From Sphingomonas sediminicola (GTDB lineage Bacteria > Pseudomonadota > Alphaproteobacteria > Sphingomonadales > Sphingomonadaceae), in the NCBI RefSeq assembly GCF_014489515.1, contig NZ_CP060782.1, positions 1,054,001 through 1,118,000 on the forward strand: DNA of 64,000 bases, in the 5' to 3' direction. The notes under the pieces were generated by a model. It was not told where the DNA came from, ran no database searches, and saw only the letters and a program-made list of their open reading frames with translations. Of the stretch, positions 19,569-29,051 are shown piece after piece. How positions within the stretch are numbered: position 1 is the stretch's first letter; each line of letters begins with the position of its first letter. The translations under genes and the position numbers were made by a program.

Positions 19569-19785
19569 GGCAGCACGCACTCTTGCTCTCATCTCAGTGA
19601 TACTCTTGGCGGTGTCCGCGACCATTTGGGGCAAAATACTCCGAGGTCCGCTGCTACAGCGGCTCGATGGGAGTCGAGCGTCGAATGATGGTCCTGCGGA
19701 GCTTGCCATGAAAACGTTAGTTTTGGCCTTCGCCTTAAGCTCCGTTGCCGCAGTGTTGGCAATTGTCGCTTTGATTGTTCCGTAA
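19561..19785 (+). CDS. Small two-helix membrane protein (74 aa)
   Basis: The ATG at 19561 overlaps the end of the previous frame by 8 nt and has an AAGGA just upstream. The product has two hydrophobic segments, ALISVILLAVSATIWG near the N-terminus and VLAFALSSVAAVLAIVALIV at the C-terminus, joined by a polar loop (LQRLDGSRASNDGPAE). It is probably an inner-membrane hairpin. The family is not recognised. Confidence 0.55.
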   Translation: MLEAARTLALISVILLAVSATIWGKILRGPLLQRLDGSRASNDGPAELAMKTLVLAFALSSVAAVLAIVALIVP

Positions 19786-19834
19786 GCAGGGCACGGTCGA
19801 GCCGCTTTTTCTCCAAGGATTGAGCCAATTAATC

Positions 19835-19984
19835 ATGAAGAACGCTCCCGGCCTTTCGGATGCTTTCCGGAACAATCCGCGCACGTGATACTCCGCGGTA
19901 CTAGCGCGACACGACGCGTCGGACGATGAGGTCACAATCACGGAATATACGTCGAACGGCCTTCGTGTTGCCGTCTCTTTATGA
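19835..19984 (+). pseudogene. Possible interrupted small ORF with in-frame TGA
   Basis: A 50-codon frame opens MKNAPGLSDAFRNNPRT, meets TGA at 19886-19888 and continues in the same frame with HDASDDEVTITEYTSNGLRV to a final TGA. Both halves have protein-like composition. The break could be a real nonsense mutation, a sequencing error or chance. The rest of 19786-20015 shows nothing else. Confidence 0.25.
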
Positions 19985-20015
19985 CCGCAACTCGGCGAGC
20001 GCGTCTTGATCCGGA

Positions 20016-20798
20016 CTAGCGCTCCATCCGGTAAAGCAAGTTGAGCGAGACGCCTGTTTCCAGCTGACCTGGAGCCACGATGTCTCCGCCGCGCTCAGGC
20101 GCGGGCGGTGGGGGAGGCGGCGGTGCGGATGCGTTCATGACTCTCGAGCCCGTCACGATCACTTCCGTGCCTCTATAGGAGACGCCTTCCTCGACCGAGA
20201 GCAGCCGAACGGACGTGTAGCCGTTGTTGTGGGCATATTCGGTCGCTTCCGCCTCGCCTCGCGCCATCGCGCGAATGCGCGCTTCCTTCCTCAGCGGCGC
20301 GGGGTCCGCGATCGAGAAAGTCGGACCGTAGACGGAATCCGCACCTGCGGTCGTCAGCGCGTCGAGTAGGGACGTCAGCTTGTCGATGTTGCGGGTTTTG
20401 ATCAGCACCGAATTGTTGGCGATGTACCCGATCAGCGTCTGTCGTCCCTGACTGCCGGGGAAATTGTCCCAGCGGTAATCCGGTTGCAGCTGAATGCCTT
20501 GCGTCTGGATATCACGCTCGCGGATGCCGGCCGCGCGAATGGTCGCGAGCAGCTTTTCGGTCTTTACCTTGTTGGCTGCGACCGCTTGCGTCGCAGTCGG
20601 CGCCTTCGCCTGCGTTCCGACCGTCATGCTTGCCTCGTCGGGAGGCGTCCTCAAAGACTCCGCGATGTTGACGCGCACAAGCGGCGTGCTGGCCATTTCG
20701 GAAATGCTGGCCGTAGGCGCCTGTTGGGCCAACGCCATTCCGGACTGCATTATCACGGCTGAGAAGGCGACGATTTTCAGAAACCTGCTAACTGGCAC
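20016..20798 (-). CDS. Exported SIMPL-domain (DUF541) protein
   Basis: The GTG at 20796-20798 is chosen because GGGAGA lies just upstream and a signal peptide follows directly (FSAVIMQSGMALAQ). The domain (ESLRTPPDEASMTVGTQAKA to a conserved DIQTQGIQLQPDY) matches the SIMPL/YggE family, periplasmic or outer-membrane proteins tied to oxidative-stress and signalling phenotypes. A run of prolines (SAPPPPPPPAPE) interrupts the C-terminal part before the final strand SLNLLYRMER. It is divergent from gatCAB. The mature size is about 235 residues. Confidence 0.85.
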   Translation of the reverse strand: MPVSRFLKIVAFSAVIMQSGMALAQQAPTASISEMASTPLVRVNIAESLRTPPDEASMTVGTQAKAPTATQAVAANKVKTEKLLATIRAAGIRERDIQTQGIQLQPDYRWDNFPGSQGRQTLIGYIANNSVLIKTRNIDKLTSLLDALTTAGADSVYGPTFSIADPAPLRKEARIRAMARGEAEATEYAHNNGYTSVRLLSVEEGVSYRGTEVIVTGSRVMNASAPPPPPPPAPERGGDIVAPGQLETGVSLNLLYRMER

Positions 20799-20975
20799 GA
20801 TTATCTCCCTCAGACTGCGGTACAAAAACGCTCCGCCCGATCCTGAGACGCGGGTGTGCTGGAAATCCTTTGAGCAGCTCGAGAAGATTTCTGGAAGTCG
20901 CGGTTGGTCTGCCCGCCGCAAGATGTCCCCGAACGGGTTGCCGCTCCTGACCCTCGCGGCTATCGCGCGGCCACA

Positions 20976-21263
20976 ATGTCAATCACGAACGAACAGGTGC
21001 GGCACATCGCCAGGCTCGCCCGCATCGCCATGAGCGATGACGAGCTGGAGCAGCTGGTGCCCGAGCTCAATAATATCCTCGGCTGGGTGGAGCAGCTCGG
21101 CGAAGTTAATACCGACGGCGTGGAGCCGCTGACCGCGGTCATCCCGAACACGCTGCGGCTTCGCGAGGACAAGGTTACCGACGGCGATTGTCGGGACGAC
21201 GTTCTCGCCAATGCGCCGGCCGCCGAGCATGGCTTCTTCGCTGTGCCGAAGGTGATCGAATGA
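20976..21263 (+). CDS. gatC: Glutamyl/aspartyl-tRNA amidotransferase subunit C
   Basis: GatC is the small scaffold that holds GatA and GatB together in the enzyme that converts Glu-tRNAGln or Asp-tRNAAsn to the amidated form. The 95-residue product has the family pattern [29 protein letters not shown] and TLRLREDKV. Its TGA overlaps the gatA ATG (ATGA). Presence of gatCAB implies an indirect route to Gln-tRNA and/or Asn-tRNA. Confidence 0.95.
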   Translation: MSITNEQVRHIARLARIAMSDDELEQLVPELNNILGWVEQLGEVNTDGVEPLTAVIPNTLRLREDKVTDGDCRDDVLANAPAAEHGFFAVPKVIE

Positions 21264-22740
21264 GCGACCTGACGTTATTGTCGATTGCCGAGCTTCGCGA
21301 CGGCTTCCGCTCTGGCGAGTTCACCGCCCGCGAGATTGCCGAGCAGTATAATGCGGCTGTCTATGCTGCGCGTGCGCTGAACGCCTATACAGTCGAGACG
21401 CCGGACGACGCCCTCGCGGCCGCCGACGCTGCGGACAAGGCGCGCGGCGGGGGGAGCTGGGATCGTTGGCGGGTATCCCTCTGGGCATCAAGGACCTGTT
21501 CGCAACGCGGGGCGTGAACACGACCGCGGGCAGCCGCATCCTCAAGGACTTCAAGCCGCGCTACGAGAGCACGGTCACCGCCAACCTGCGCAAGGCAGGG
21601 GCGGGGATGCTCGGCAAGCTCAACATGGATGAGTTCGCGATGGGCTCGTCGAACGAGACGAGCGCTTACGGTCCGGTGATTTCGCCGTGGCGGCGCAACG
21701 ACGGTGGCAATGCAGCGCTTGCGCCGGGTGGATCGTCGGGTGGATCTTCTGCCGCGGTGGCCGCGGGGATCGCTCCTGCGGCAACCGGGACGGACACGGG
21801 CGGTTCGATCCGCCAGCCGGCGGCATTCACCGGCATTTGCGGGATCAAGCCGACTTACGGGCGCTGCTCGCGCTGGGGCATCGTCTCGTTCGCAAGCTCG
21901 CTCGACCAGGCGGGGCCTATGGCGAGGACGGTTCGCGATTGCGCTATCATGCTCGAGGCAATGGCTGGGTTCGATCCGAAGGATTCGACATCTCTCGACC
22001 TGTCCGTGCCCAAGTGGGAAACGGGATTGTCGAGTGATCTCAAAGGCAAGCGGGTCGGGATTCCCAAGGAATATCGGATCGACGGCGTTCCGGCCGACAT
22101 CGGCGCTTTGTGGGATCGCGGTATCGAATGGCTGCGCGACGCGGGCGCCGAAATTGTCGAGATCAGCCTTCCGCATACGAAATATGCGCTGCCGACCTAC
22201 TACATCATCGCTCCGGCAGAGGCGTCTTCGAACCTCGCGCGCTATGACGGCGTCCGCTACGGCCTGCGGGAAGTTCCGGACGGAGGCAATCTCGACGCCA
22301 TGTACGCGGCGACGAGGGCTGCCGGGTTCGGCGCGGAGGTACGCCGCCGCATCATGATCGGCACCTACGTGCTGTCGGCGGGCTTCTACGACGCCTATTT
22401 CACCAAGGCGCAGAAGGTCCGAACGCTGATCAAGCAGGACTTCGAGAAGGCGTTCGAGCAGTGCGACCTGATCCTGACGCCGACTGCGCCGTCGGCGGCG
22501 TTCGGGCTTGGCGACAAGACGGCCGATCCACTGTCGATGTATTTGAACGACGTGTTCGCGGTTCCGGCCAGTCTTGCCGGGCTTCCGGCCATGTCGGTTC
22601 CAGGCGGGCTCGACGAGCAGGGGCTTCCGCTCGGTCTGCACCTCATCGGACGTGAGCTGGACGAGCAGGGCGTGCTGAATGCGGGACTGGCGATCGAAGA
22701 ACGAGCGGGCTTCACCGCGAAGCCGGCGAGGTGGTGGTAA
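21260..22740 (+). CDS. gatA: Glutamyl/aspartyl-tRNA amidotransferase subunit A (frame broken once)
   Basis: GatA is the amidase-signature subunit that releases ammonia from glutamine. The Lys of the Ser-cisSer-Lys triad is in [14 protein letters not shown], and the serines are in [14 protein letters not shown] and [13 protein letters not shown]. The frame breaks near 21455 at a run of six Gs. One added G joins ADKARGGG to [14 protein letters not shown] and gives about 493 residues, standard for the family. The stop overlaps the gatB ATG (TAATG). Confidence 0.95.
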
Positions 22741-24217
22741 TGGCTGCCGCAACCGCACCCTATCGCGTCGAGGGCGAAACCGGCGAGTGGGAGGTCGTTG
22801 TCGGCCTCGAAGTCCACGCGCAGATCACCGCGACGGCATCGAAGCTGTTCTCGGGGCCGCGACCGCGTTCGGGGCGGAGCCGAATACGCAGGTGTCGCTG
22901 ATCGATGCCGCTATGCCGGGGATGCTTCCGGTTCCCAACCGTGAGTGCATCCGCCAGGCCGTCCGAACGGGCATGGCGCTTGAAGCGGTGATCAATCGCT
23001 GGAGCCGCTTCGACCGGAAGAACTATTTCTACGCCGACCTTCCGCAGGGCTACCAGATCAGCCAGCTCTTCCATCCGCTCGTGGGCGAGGGCGAGGTCGA
23101 GATCCTGCTCGATGAGAAGGACGAAAGCAGCACCAAGCGGGTCGGCATCGAGCGCATCCATGTCGAGCAGGACGCCGGCAAGCTGATGCACGACCAGCAT
23201 CCGACCATGTCCTATGTGGATCTCAACCGCGCGGGCGTCGCGCTGATGGAGATCGTCTCGCGTCCGGACATGCGTTCGCCCGCCGAAGCAGGAGCTTACC
23301 TTCGGAAGTTGCGGGCGATCCTGCGCTATGTCGGCTCTTGCGACGGCAACATGGAGGAAGGCTCCATGCGTGCCGACGTCAACGTCAGCGTGCGCAGACC
23401 CGGCGGCGAACTCGGCACTCGTACCGAGACGAAGAACGTCAATTCGGTCCGCTTCGTCATGCAGGTGATCGAGTACGAGGCGCGGCGCCAGGTCGAGTTG
23501 CTTGAAGAGGGTGGCTCGGTCGCGCAGGAGACACGGCTGTTCGACCCGGATCGCGGAACGACGCGGACGCTGCGGTCGAAAGAAGACGCACACGACTATC
23601 GCTACTTCCCGGACCCGGATCTACTCCCGCTTGAACTGGATGAGGCTTTCATCGAGGAATGCCGTTCGTCGCTTCCGGAGCTGCCGGACGCCAAGCGCAA
23701 GCGCTACGAAGGCCTCGGCATCACCCCTTACAATGCCAGCGTCCTTACCGCAGAAGTCGAGACGGCGCGCTGGTTCGACGCCGTGCTCGAAGTGGGCGCG
23801 CAGCCGACGCAGGCGGCAAACTGGGTCGTTGCGGAGCTCTTCGGAGCGCTCAACCGCCTGAGCAAGGGTATTGAAGAATCACCCGTTTCTCCGAATCAGG
23901 CTGGCGAACTTCTCGGGCTCGTCGCCGACGGGACGATTTCAGGCACTATCGCCAAGCAGGTGCTCGAGATCATGCTCGAAACCGGCCAGGGCGCCGCTGA
24001 GATCGTGGAGACGCGCGGCCTCAAGCAGACGTCGGACACCGGCGCGATCGATGCCGAGATCGACAAAATCCTCGCCGCGAACGCCGACAAGGTCGCCGAG
24101 TACAAGAGCGGCAAGCAGCAGCTGTTCGGCTTCTTCGTCGGCCAGACGATGAAGGCGATGCAGGGCAAGGCCAACCCGCAGGTTGTGAACGAGCGGCTGC
24201 GGGCTAAGCTGGACTAG
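22740..24217 (+). CDS. gatB: Aspartyl/glutamyl-tRNA amidotransferase subunit B (frame broken once)
   Basis: GatB binds the misacylated tRNA and phosphorylates the acyl group before amidation. The kinase domain opens [13 protein letters not shown] and includes the conserved [30 protein letters not shown] and [13 protein letters not shown]; the C-terminal YqeY-like domain follows. The frame breaks near 22855 at a run of four Gs. One more G gives [18 protein letters not shown] and about 492 residues. It is the last gene of the gatCAB operon. Confidence 0.95.
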
Positions 24218-24239
24218 CTTGATGTCGGAGGGACGCCGA

Positions 24240-25871
24240 ATGCTGGGATTGGTAGCATTCATTCTCGGCTTGTTTGCCGCCGCGCCCGCTCCGGCCAAGC
24301 CGCCAGTACCGCTGAAGGCGGGTGCTCCAAAGCTTGTCGTTGTTATTTCGGTTGACCAGTTCTCCGCCGACCTTTTCGATGAGTACCGCCCGCATTTCAC
24401 TGGCGGCTTCGCGCGGCTTGCGAACGGCACGGCCTTCCACAACGGCTACCAGGCGCACGCAGCGACGGAGACCTGCCCGGGCCATTCGACGATCCTGACG
24501 GGATCGCATCCGACGCATACAGGCATTATCGGCAACACCTGGGTCGACCAGTCGCTGACGCGGTCAGACAGGACAGTTTACTGCGCCGAAGACGAGCGCG
24601 TTCCGGGATCGTCGACGACGAGCTACACGGTCTCGCCGATGCATCTTCGCGTTTCAACGCTCGGCGACCTGCTGAAGCAGCAGTCGCCACAGAGCATGAA
24701 CGTCGCGGTTGCCGGCAAGGACCGCGCGGCAGTCATGATGAGCGGGCACAACGTCGACCAGCGCTGGTACTGGGATGGCAAGACCTTCGCGACCGACCTG
24801 AAGTTGGCTGCGGTTCCCGCGACGATCACTCGGGCGAAGAGTGCCATCGCAGCAGCGATCGCAACGGCTCGTGAGCCCCTGCAAGTCCCGCCGATGTGCC
24901 AGGTCAAGGCTGCGCCGGTTGCGGTATCGCCGGAAATGTCGGTCGGATCGGGCCGCTTCGCCCGCGCCGGCGGCGATATCAGGGGCTTTCGCGCCTCGCC
25001 GGAGTTCGACGGCGCCGTGCTCGCAATCGCTGCCGGTCTCATTCAGGAGATGAAGCTCGGCACGGATGCCGCGCCTGACGTCATTTCGGTCGGGCTCTCG
25101 GCCACCGATTACATCGGACATAGCCTCGGCGCGGGCGGGGGCGAAATGTGCCTCCAGTTGCTTTCGCTCGACCGCGATCTCGCCGGCTTCTTCCGGGTGC
25201 TGGACGCTGAAGGCATCGACTATGCCGTCGTCCTGACCGCGGATCATGGCGGGATGGACATTCCGGAGCGCCTGCGGGCGAAGGGGATTACACAGGCGGC
25301 ACGGGCTGATCCCGCGCTCGGAACTGCCGAGATTGGCAAGGCGATTGCGGCGAAGCTCAAGCTGTCCGGACCCGTGCTGCTCGGGGACCTCGCCAATGAC
25401 GTGTGGATCGATCGTTCGCTGAAGCCGCGGGATCGAATTCGCGTTGAGCGTGAAGCGATCGCGATCTTCAAGGCGCACCCGCAGGTCGAGGCCGTATTCA
25501 CCTCAAGGCAGATAGCGAGGCTGCCGATCCCGACAGAATCGCCCGATAAATGGACGACGGCGCAGAAAATTCGCGCTTCGTTTGACGCCCAGCGTTCCGG
25601 CGACCTCTATGTCGTCCTGAAGAAGTATGTCTCACCGATTACGAAGCCGAGTGAGGGCTACGTCGCGACGCACGGGAGCGTCTGGGACTATGATCGCCGT
25701 GTACCCATCCTGATGTGGCGGAAAGGCATGCGCCCCTCCGATCGGCAGGACCACATCTCGACCGTGAACATCCTCCCCACGATCGCGGCCGAGATAGGCC
25801 TTGCGCTTCCGACCCAGTTGGACGGAAGATGTCTGAATGGCGTTGAGGGAGTCGCTTGCCCGGTCCGCTAG
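24240..25871 (+). CDS. Periplasmic alkaline phosphatase, PafA/SPAP type
   Basis: The ATG is chosen by the GGAGGGA 7 nt upstream and by the signal peptide that follows it (LGLVAFILGLFAAAPAPA). The metal site (VVISVDQFSADLF) and nucleophile motif TETCPGHSTILTGS with a catalytic Thr resemble the Sphingomonas SPAP and PafA phosphatases, as does the phosphate-binding GKDRAAVMM (Lys and Arg). ATDYIGHS and TADHGGMD supply further zinc ligands. At 543 residues it has the family length. It likely releases phosphate from organic esters in the periplasm. It follows gatB by 22 nt; no Pho box is visible at it. Confidence 0.88.
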   Translation: MLGLVAFILGLFAAAPAPAKPPVPLKAGAPKLVVVISVDQFSADLFDEYRPHFTGGFARLANGTAFHNGYQAHAATETCPGHSTILTGSHPTHTGIIGNTWVDQSLTRSDRTVYCAEDERVPGSSTTSYTVSPMHLRVSTLGDLLKQQSPQSMNVAVAGKDRAAVMMSGHNVDQRWYWDGKTFATDLKLAAVPATITRAKSAIAAAIATAREPLQVPPMCQVKAAPVAVSPEMSVGSGRFARAGGDIRGFRASPEFDGAVLAIAAGLIQEMKLGTDAAPDVISVGLSATDYIGHSLGAGGGEMCLQLLSLDRDLAGFFRVLDAEGIDYAVVLTADHGGMDIPERLRAKGITQAARADPALGTAEIGKAIAAKLKLSGPVLLGDLANDVWIDRSLKPRDRIRVEREAIAIFKAHPQVEAVFTSRQIARLPIPTESPDKWTTAQKIRASFDAQRSGDLYVVLKKYVSPITKPSEGYVATHGSVWDYDRRVPILMWRKGMRPSDRQDHISTVNILPTIAAEIGLALPTQLDGRCLNGVEGVACPVR

Positions 25872-25979
25872 GCCATTCAATTCTTTGACCTTTTCCCTGT
25901 CTTTAATTTGGCGTTCAGGAATTGAGGGGCAGGGTGCATCGCAGGCGGCGGGCGACGGCGTTCGCCGGGGGAGTTGGCA

Positions 25980-26753
25980 ATGCGGAGATTCGGGATAGCG
26001 CTCACGCTTGCGGCAAGCGTGGCGGCTTCTGGGTGCGTGCAGTCGCGGCAATATGCGGACGTCCAGTTTACGCCGCCGAAGGGCGATTATCGCCTACTGG
26101 TCATGCGCCCGGACGTGACCGTGAACTCGCTTACGACCGGCGGGATGGCCGAGCCGAGAGCGGACTGGACGGAGCAGGCGCGAGGAAACATTGTCAGCGC
26201 GCTGCGTGCCGAGCAGGCCGACCGGGGCGGCAAGGTTCTGATTCTCGCGCGGCGAAATGAATTGCCGAACGTCAGCGCGGAAGAAATCGCGGACCTCGAG
26301 CGGCTTCATTATGCGGTCGGCAATTCGATCGCTCTTCACAAATATTCCGGAGCCGCACTGCCGACCAAGCGCGGCAAGGGCATCGAATATACGCTGGGAG
26401 AAGACGCTGTCTCGCTCGGCCGCCGGACCGGCTACGATTACGCGCTGTTTCTCTATGCCCAGGACAATATCGCATCGACGGGACGCACGGCGCTGCAGGT
26501 CCTGGGAGTTGCCGGTTGCTTCATCGGATTCTGCGCTCCGAGCGGCGGGAGTAACCAGTTCGCCTATGCGTCGCTCGTCGACCTGAGGTCGGGCGAGGTC
26601 GTCTGGTTCAATGTCCTCCAGACCGGGAGCCAGCTTCCCGGGGTCAAGTTCGGCGATATCCGCACGCCCGAGGGCGCCGCCCAGATGGTCGAGCGCCTCG
26701 TCGGTCGAATGAAGCCGGGCCGCGAGGTTCGCGAAGCGATGGAGAAGCGCTGA
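25980..26753 (+). CDS. Lipoprotein of unknown function
   Basis: The ATG follows a GGGGGAG site. A lipoprotein signal with a Cys after VAASG and a globular domain follow, giving 257 residues. Segments include YRLLVMRPDVTVNSLT, an amphipathic helix and VLGVAGCFIGFCAPSGGSNQ, which carries two Cys. The ending is a helix-rich basic tail. The stop overlaps the ATG of the M48 protease gene, so the two are coupled. No characterised family is recognised; the shared operon suggests a protease substrate, partner or regulator. Confidence 0.7.
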   Translation: MRRFGIALTLAASVAASGCVQSRQYADVQFTPPKGDYRLLVMRPDVTVNSLTTGGMAEPRADWTEQARGNIVSALRAEQADRGGKVLILARRNELPNVSAEEIADLERLHYAVGNSIALHKYSGAALPTKRGKGIEYTLGEDAVSLGRRTGYDYALFLYAQDNIASTGRTALQVLGVAGCFIGFCAPSGGSNQFAYASLVDLRSGEVVWFNVLQTGSQLPGVKFGDIRTPEGAAQMVERLVGRMKPGREVREAMEKR

Positions 26754-27975
26754 TGTGCTCACGCTGCTTCGAACTGGACCGCCGCTCGCTTCTCGCCGGA
26801 GGCGGAGCGCTTGCCGCGACGATGGCGACCGGAATTGCACAGGCCCGCGTTCGCCCGCCGACATGGTTCCGCTGATTGGTCCCGGCTTTCGCCCGACGGA
26901 CACTGACGAGAAAGGTCTCTGGCAACTGATGGACCGGGCCGAGGAAGAGATTTCCGGCTCGAACCTGCTGATCAAGGATCCCGAGCTGGTCTCCTATCTC
27001 CAGAACATAATCGGGACTGTCGGTGGGCCAGCCGCGAAGGACATGCGCATCTATCTCGCGCATATCCCCGACTTCAACGCGATGATGTTCCCGTCGGGCT
27101 TCGCGGTCGTTTTCTCAGGGCTGCTTCTGCGCATGCGGAACGAAGCGCAGCTCGCGGGCGTGATCGCTCACGAGTCCGGGCATTTCCTTCGCCGCCACAT
27201 GATCCGTTCGTGGCGCGACACCAGGCGGAAGAGCGACATTTTCGCCATCGGCGCGATGGCGGCGGGGGTCGCCGGTGCGGGTGCCGGGGTTTACCTGGGC
27301 GATTATGTCCAGCTTGCGCAGCTTGGCACGATCCTGTCGCTGTTCGCATACAGCCGGGCGATGGAGGCCGAGGCCGACGCCATGGGTGCGCGGCTGATCG
27401 AGGAAGCCGGATATCCGCCGATCGAGATGGCGAATGTCTGGGAGCAGCTGATCGGCGAGGAAGAAGCGAGCGCTCGCTATCGCCGCAAGCGCCGTCGTCG
27501 CGGGACGCTTTTCGATACCCATCCGTCGCCGACCTCGCGAATGGCCGATCTCCGGATTTCGGCGGCTGAGGTTACTGTCGCCGGGCGTCCCTATGACAGC
27601 CGCCGGACGAACTATCTGTCGAAGATCGGTTCGGTCCGCCAGATGCTGCTCGAAGACCAGGTCAAGCTGAACGACCCGGGCGCAAGCCAATACCTGCTCA
27701 ACACGCTGGCGTTGGACGGATGGAATGGCCTGCTACGTTATTATGAGGGCGAGGTCTGGCGGCTGCGGAATCGGGCTGGTGACGATGCCCGCGCCGCGCA
27801 GAGCTATGCGGTCGCGGTCGCTTATCCCGATGCGCCCGCGGAGGCCTGGCGCTGGCATGGGCTGTCGCTGATCAAGGAAGGCCGCAGCGGCGAGGGCAAG
27901 GCGGCGCTGGGCCGCTACCTGCAGATGAAGCCCGCGGCGCCGGACGCGCCGTTCATCCGGCAAATGGCTGGTTGA
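26753..27975 (+). CDS. Exported M48-family metalloprotease (frame broken once)
   Basis: The N-terminus MCSRCFELDRRSLLAGG followed by a hydrophobic stretch looks like a twin-arginine export signal. The protease domain has IAHESGHFLRRH (HExxH zinc site) and the third ligand in SRAMEAEADAMGARL. The C-terminal third is TPR-like (AQSYAVAVAYPDAPAEAWRW). The layout resembles the BepA/YfgC-type periplasmic quality-control proteases. A break near 26850, just after the signal, needs one base and gives about 407 residues. It is flanked by two lipoprotein genes in one operon. Confidence 0.86.
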
Positions 27976-27986
27976 GGAGCATTCGA

Positions 27987-28612
27987 ATGCGCAAGTTCAA
28001 GCTTGTCTTTGCCGCCGCGATGCTCCCGCTCGCTGCTTGCAGTACTGTTGGCGAGGGCACCGATTTCGGGCTCTACACCCTTGTCCGGTCGAAGCCGACG
28101 AACGTGGGCAATGGCTCGGTGACGGTCGTCCCGCCCGGCCCTGGAACAAGCAAAGGCGGTTCTTCTTCTTCGACAGCGTCCGCTGGGTCGAAGATTGGAC
28201 GCTGAACGGCCCTTATCTCGATGGGATCACCTTCGTGACGGCGCTGCCGAGCGGCCAATATCTGATCCGCCAGCGCAAGAGCGACGAGCGGCAAGTGCCG
28301 AAGTTCCGGTCGGACATGACTGCGCCGGAAGTTGCGGCGATGCTGGAAACGGCTTTCAGGGTGCGCGGCGGTGCCGTCGATTTCCGGACTCTTGGCCTGC
28401 AGCCCCGGCAGTTCCTAGGCTATCCGGGTTTCCAGTTCGATTTCGAGCATCTCGATAATGACGAGCTGTGGCGCAAGGGCAGGGCGGTTGGCGCTGTCGT
28501 TGAGGGCCGCCTCTACCTGATCCTCTTCGACGCGACGCGCTCGCACTATTACGGAAACGCGCTTCCCGACTTCGAGGTAATGGCAAACAACGCCCGGATT
28601 CGCAGTTCCTAG
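27987..28612 (+). CDS. Lipoprotein of unknown function (frame broken once)
   Basis: A GAGGAG site precedes the ATG. The signal MRKFKLVFAAAMLPLAACS ends in a lipobox. The domain after the break near 28140 (NKQRRFFFFDSVRWVEDWTL, LPSGQYLIRQRKSDERQVPK) reads well, and one added base gives about 208 residues. It follows the M48 gene by 11 nt. Its TAG lies in a CTAG shared with the convergent proline-rich gene. No family is recognised; it is probably an outer-membrane lipoprotein. Confidence 0.68.
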
Positions 28613-28779
28613 CCGATCGGTGATGCGGGGGTAGGCGACGGTGTCGTGCCCGGTGTCGGCACGTCCACGTCCGGCGAGGGTGCAGGAGTTTCCTGCGGTA
28701 CGGGCGTAGGCTGTCCGGGCTGAGAGGGTTGCGGCGGTTCTTGCGGCGGCGGAGTTTCAGGCGGCGTCTGCTGGGTCAT
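28609..28779 (-). CDS. Small proline-rich protein (56 aa)
   Basis: An ATG preceded by AAGGA (8 nt) starts a 56-residue product made almost entirely of Pro, Thr, Gln and Ser (for example PPQEPPQPSQPGQPTPVPQE). It has no signal peptide and no hydrophobic segment, so it is intrinsically disordered. The clean ribosome-binding site and the coding frame bounded by tRNA-Leu on one side support a real gene. The function is unknown. Confidence 0.5.
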   Translation of the reverse strand: MTQQTPPETPPPQEPPQPSQPGQPTPVPQETPAPSPDVDVPTPGTTPSPTPASPIG

Positions 28780-28867
28780 ATGGTCGTTCCTTTCGCCTCC
28801 ACAAACGCCGCTAAGCCTTAAGCGGTTGCCCCTGCGGCGATCCTTGCTATAGCGCCGCTCCTTGTCC

Positions 28868-28952
28868 GCGCGCGTGGCGGAACTGGTAGACGCGCTGGAT
28901 TTAGGTTCCAGTGTCGCAAGACGTGGGGGTTCGACTCCCTCCGCGCGCACCA
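28868..28952 (+). tRNA. tRNA-Leu (TAG)
   Basis: The class II tRNA has acceptor GCGCGCG/CGCGCGC, anticodon stem CTGGA/TTCCAG around TTTAGGT (anticodon TAG), a long variable arm and a T arm with GTTCGACTC. CCA is encoded (28950-28952). It lies 99 nt before tig. Confidence 0.96.
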
Positions 28953-29051
28953 CCGCCGCGTGAAGCTAGTCCCGGGGACTGGCGAGCACGGCGGTCCACG
29001 CGCAGCTTCGGCCGCGCGGGAAAGACGAAATTCTTTTGACGGGATTGAACA

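Noticed and set aside
21385-22758. A 457-codon frame antisense to gatA
   Set aside because: Arg/Pro-rich shadow of a conserved gene.
25872-25979. Possible promoter TTGACC ... TTTAAT before the lipoprotein-M48 operon
   Set aside because: The spacing between the two hexamers is about 12 nt, too short for a standard sigma-70 promoter.
26753-26870. N-terminal MCSRC as a zinc-binding motif
   Set aside because: It sits directly before the twin-arginine and hydrophobic stretch and is better explained as part of the export signal.
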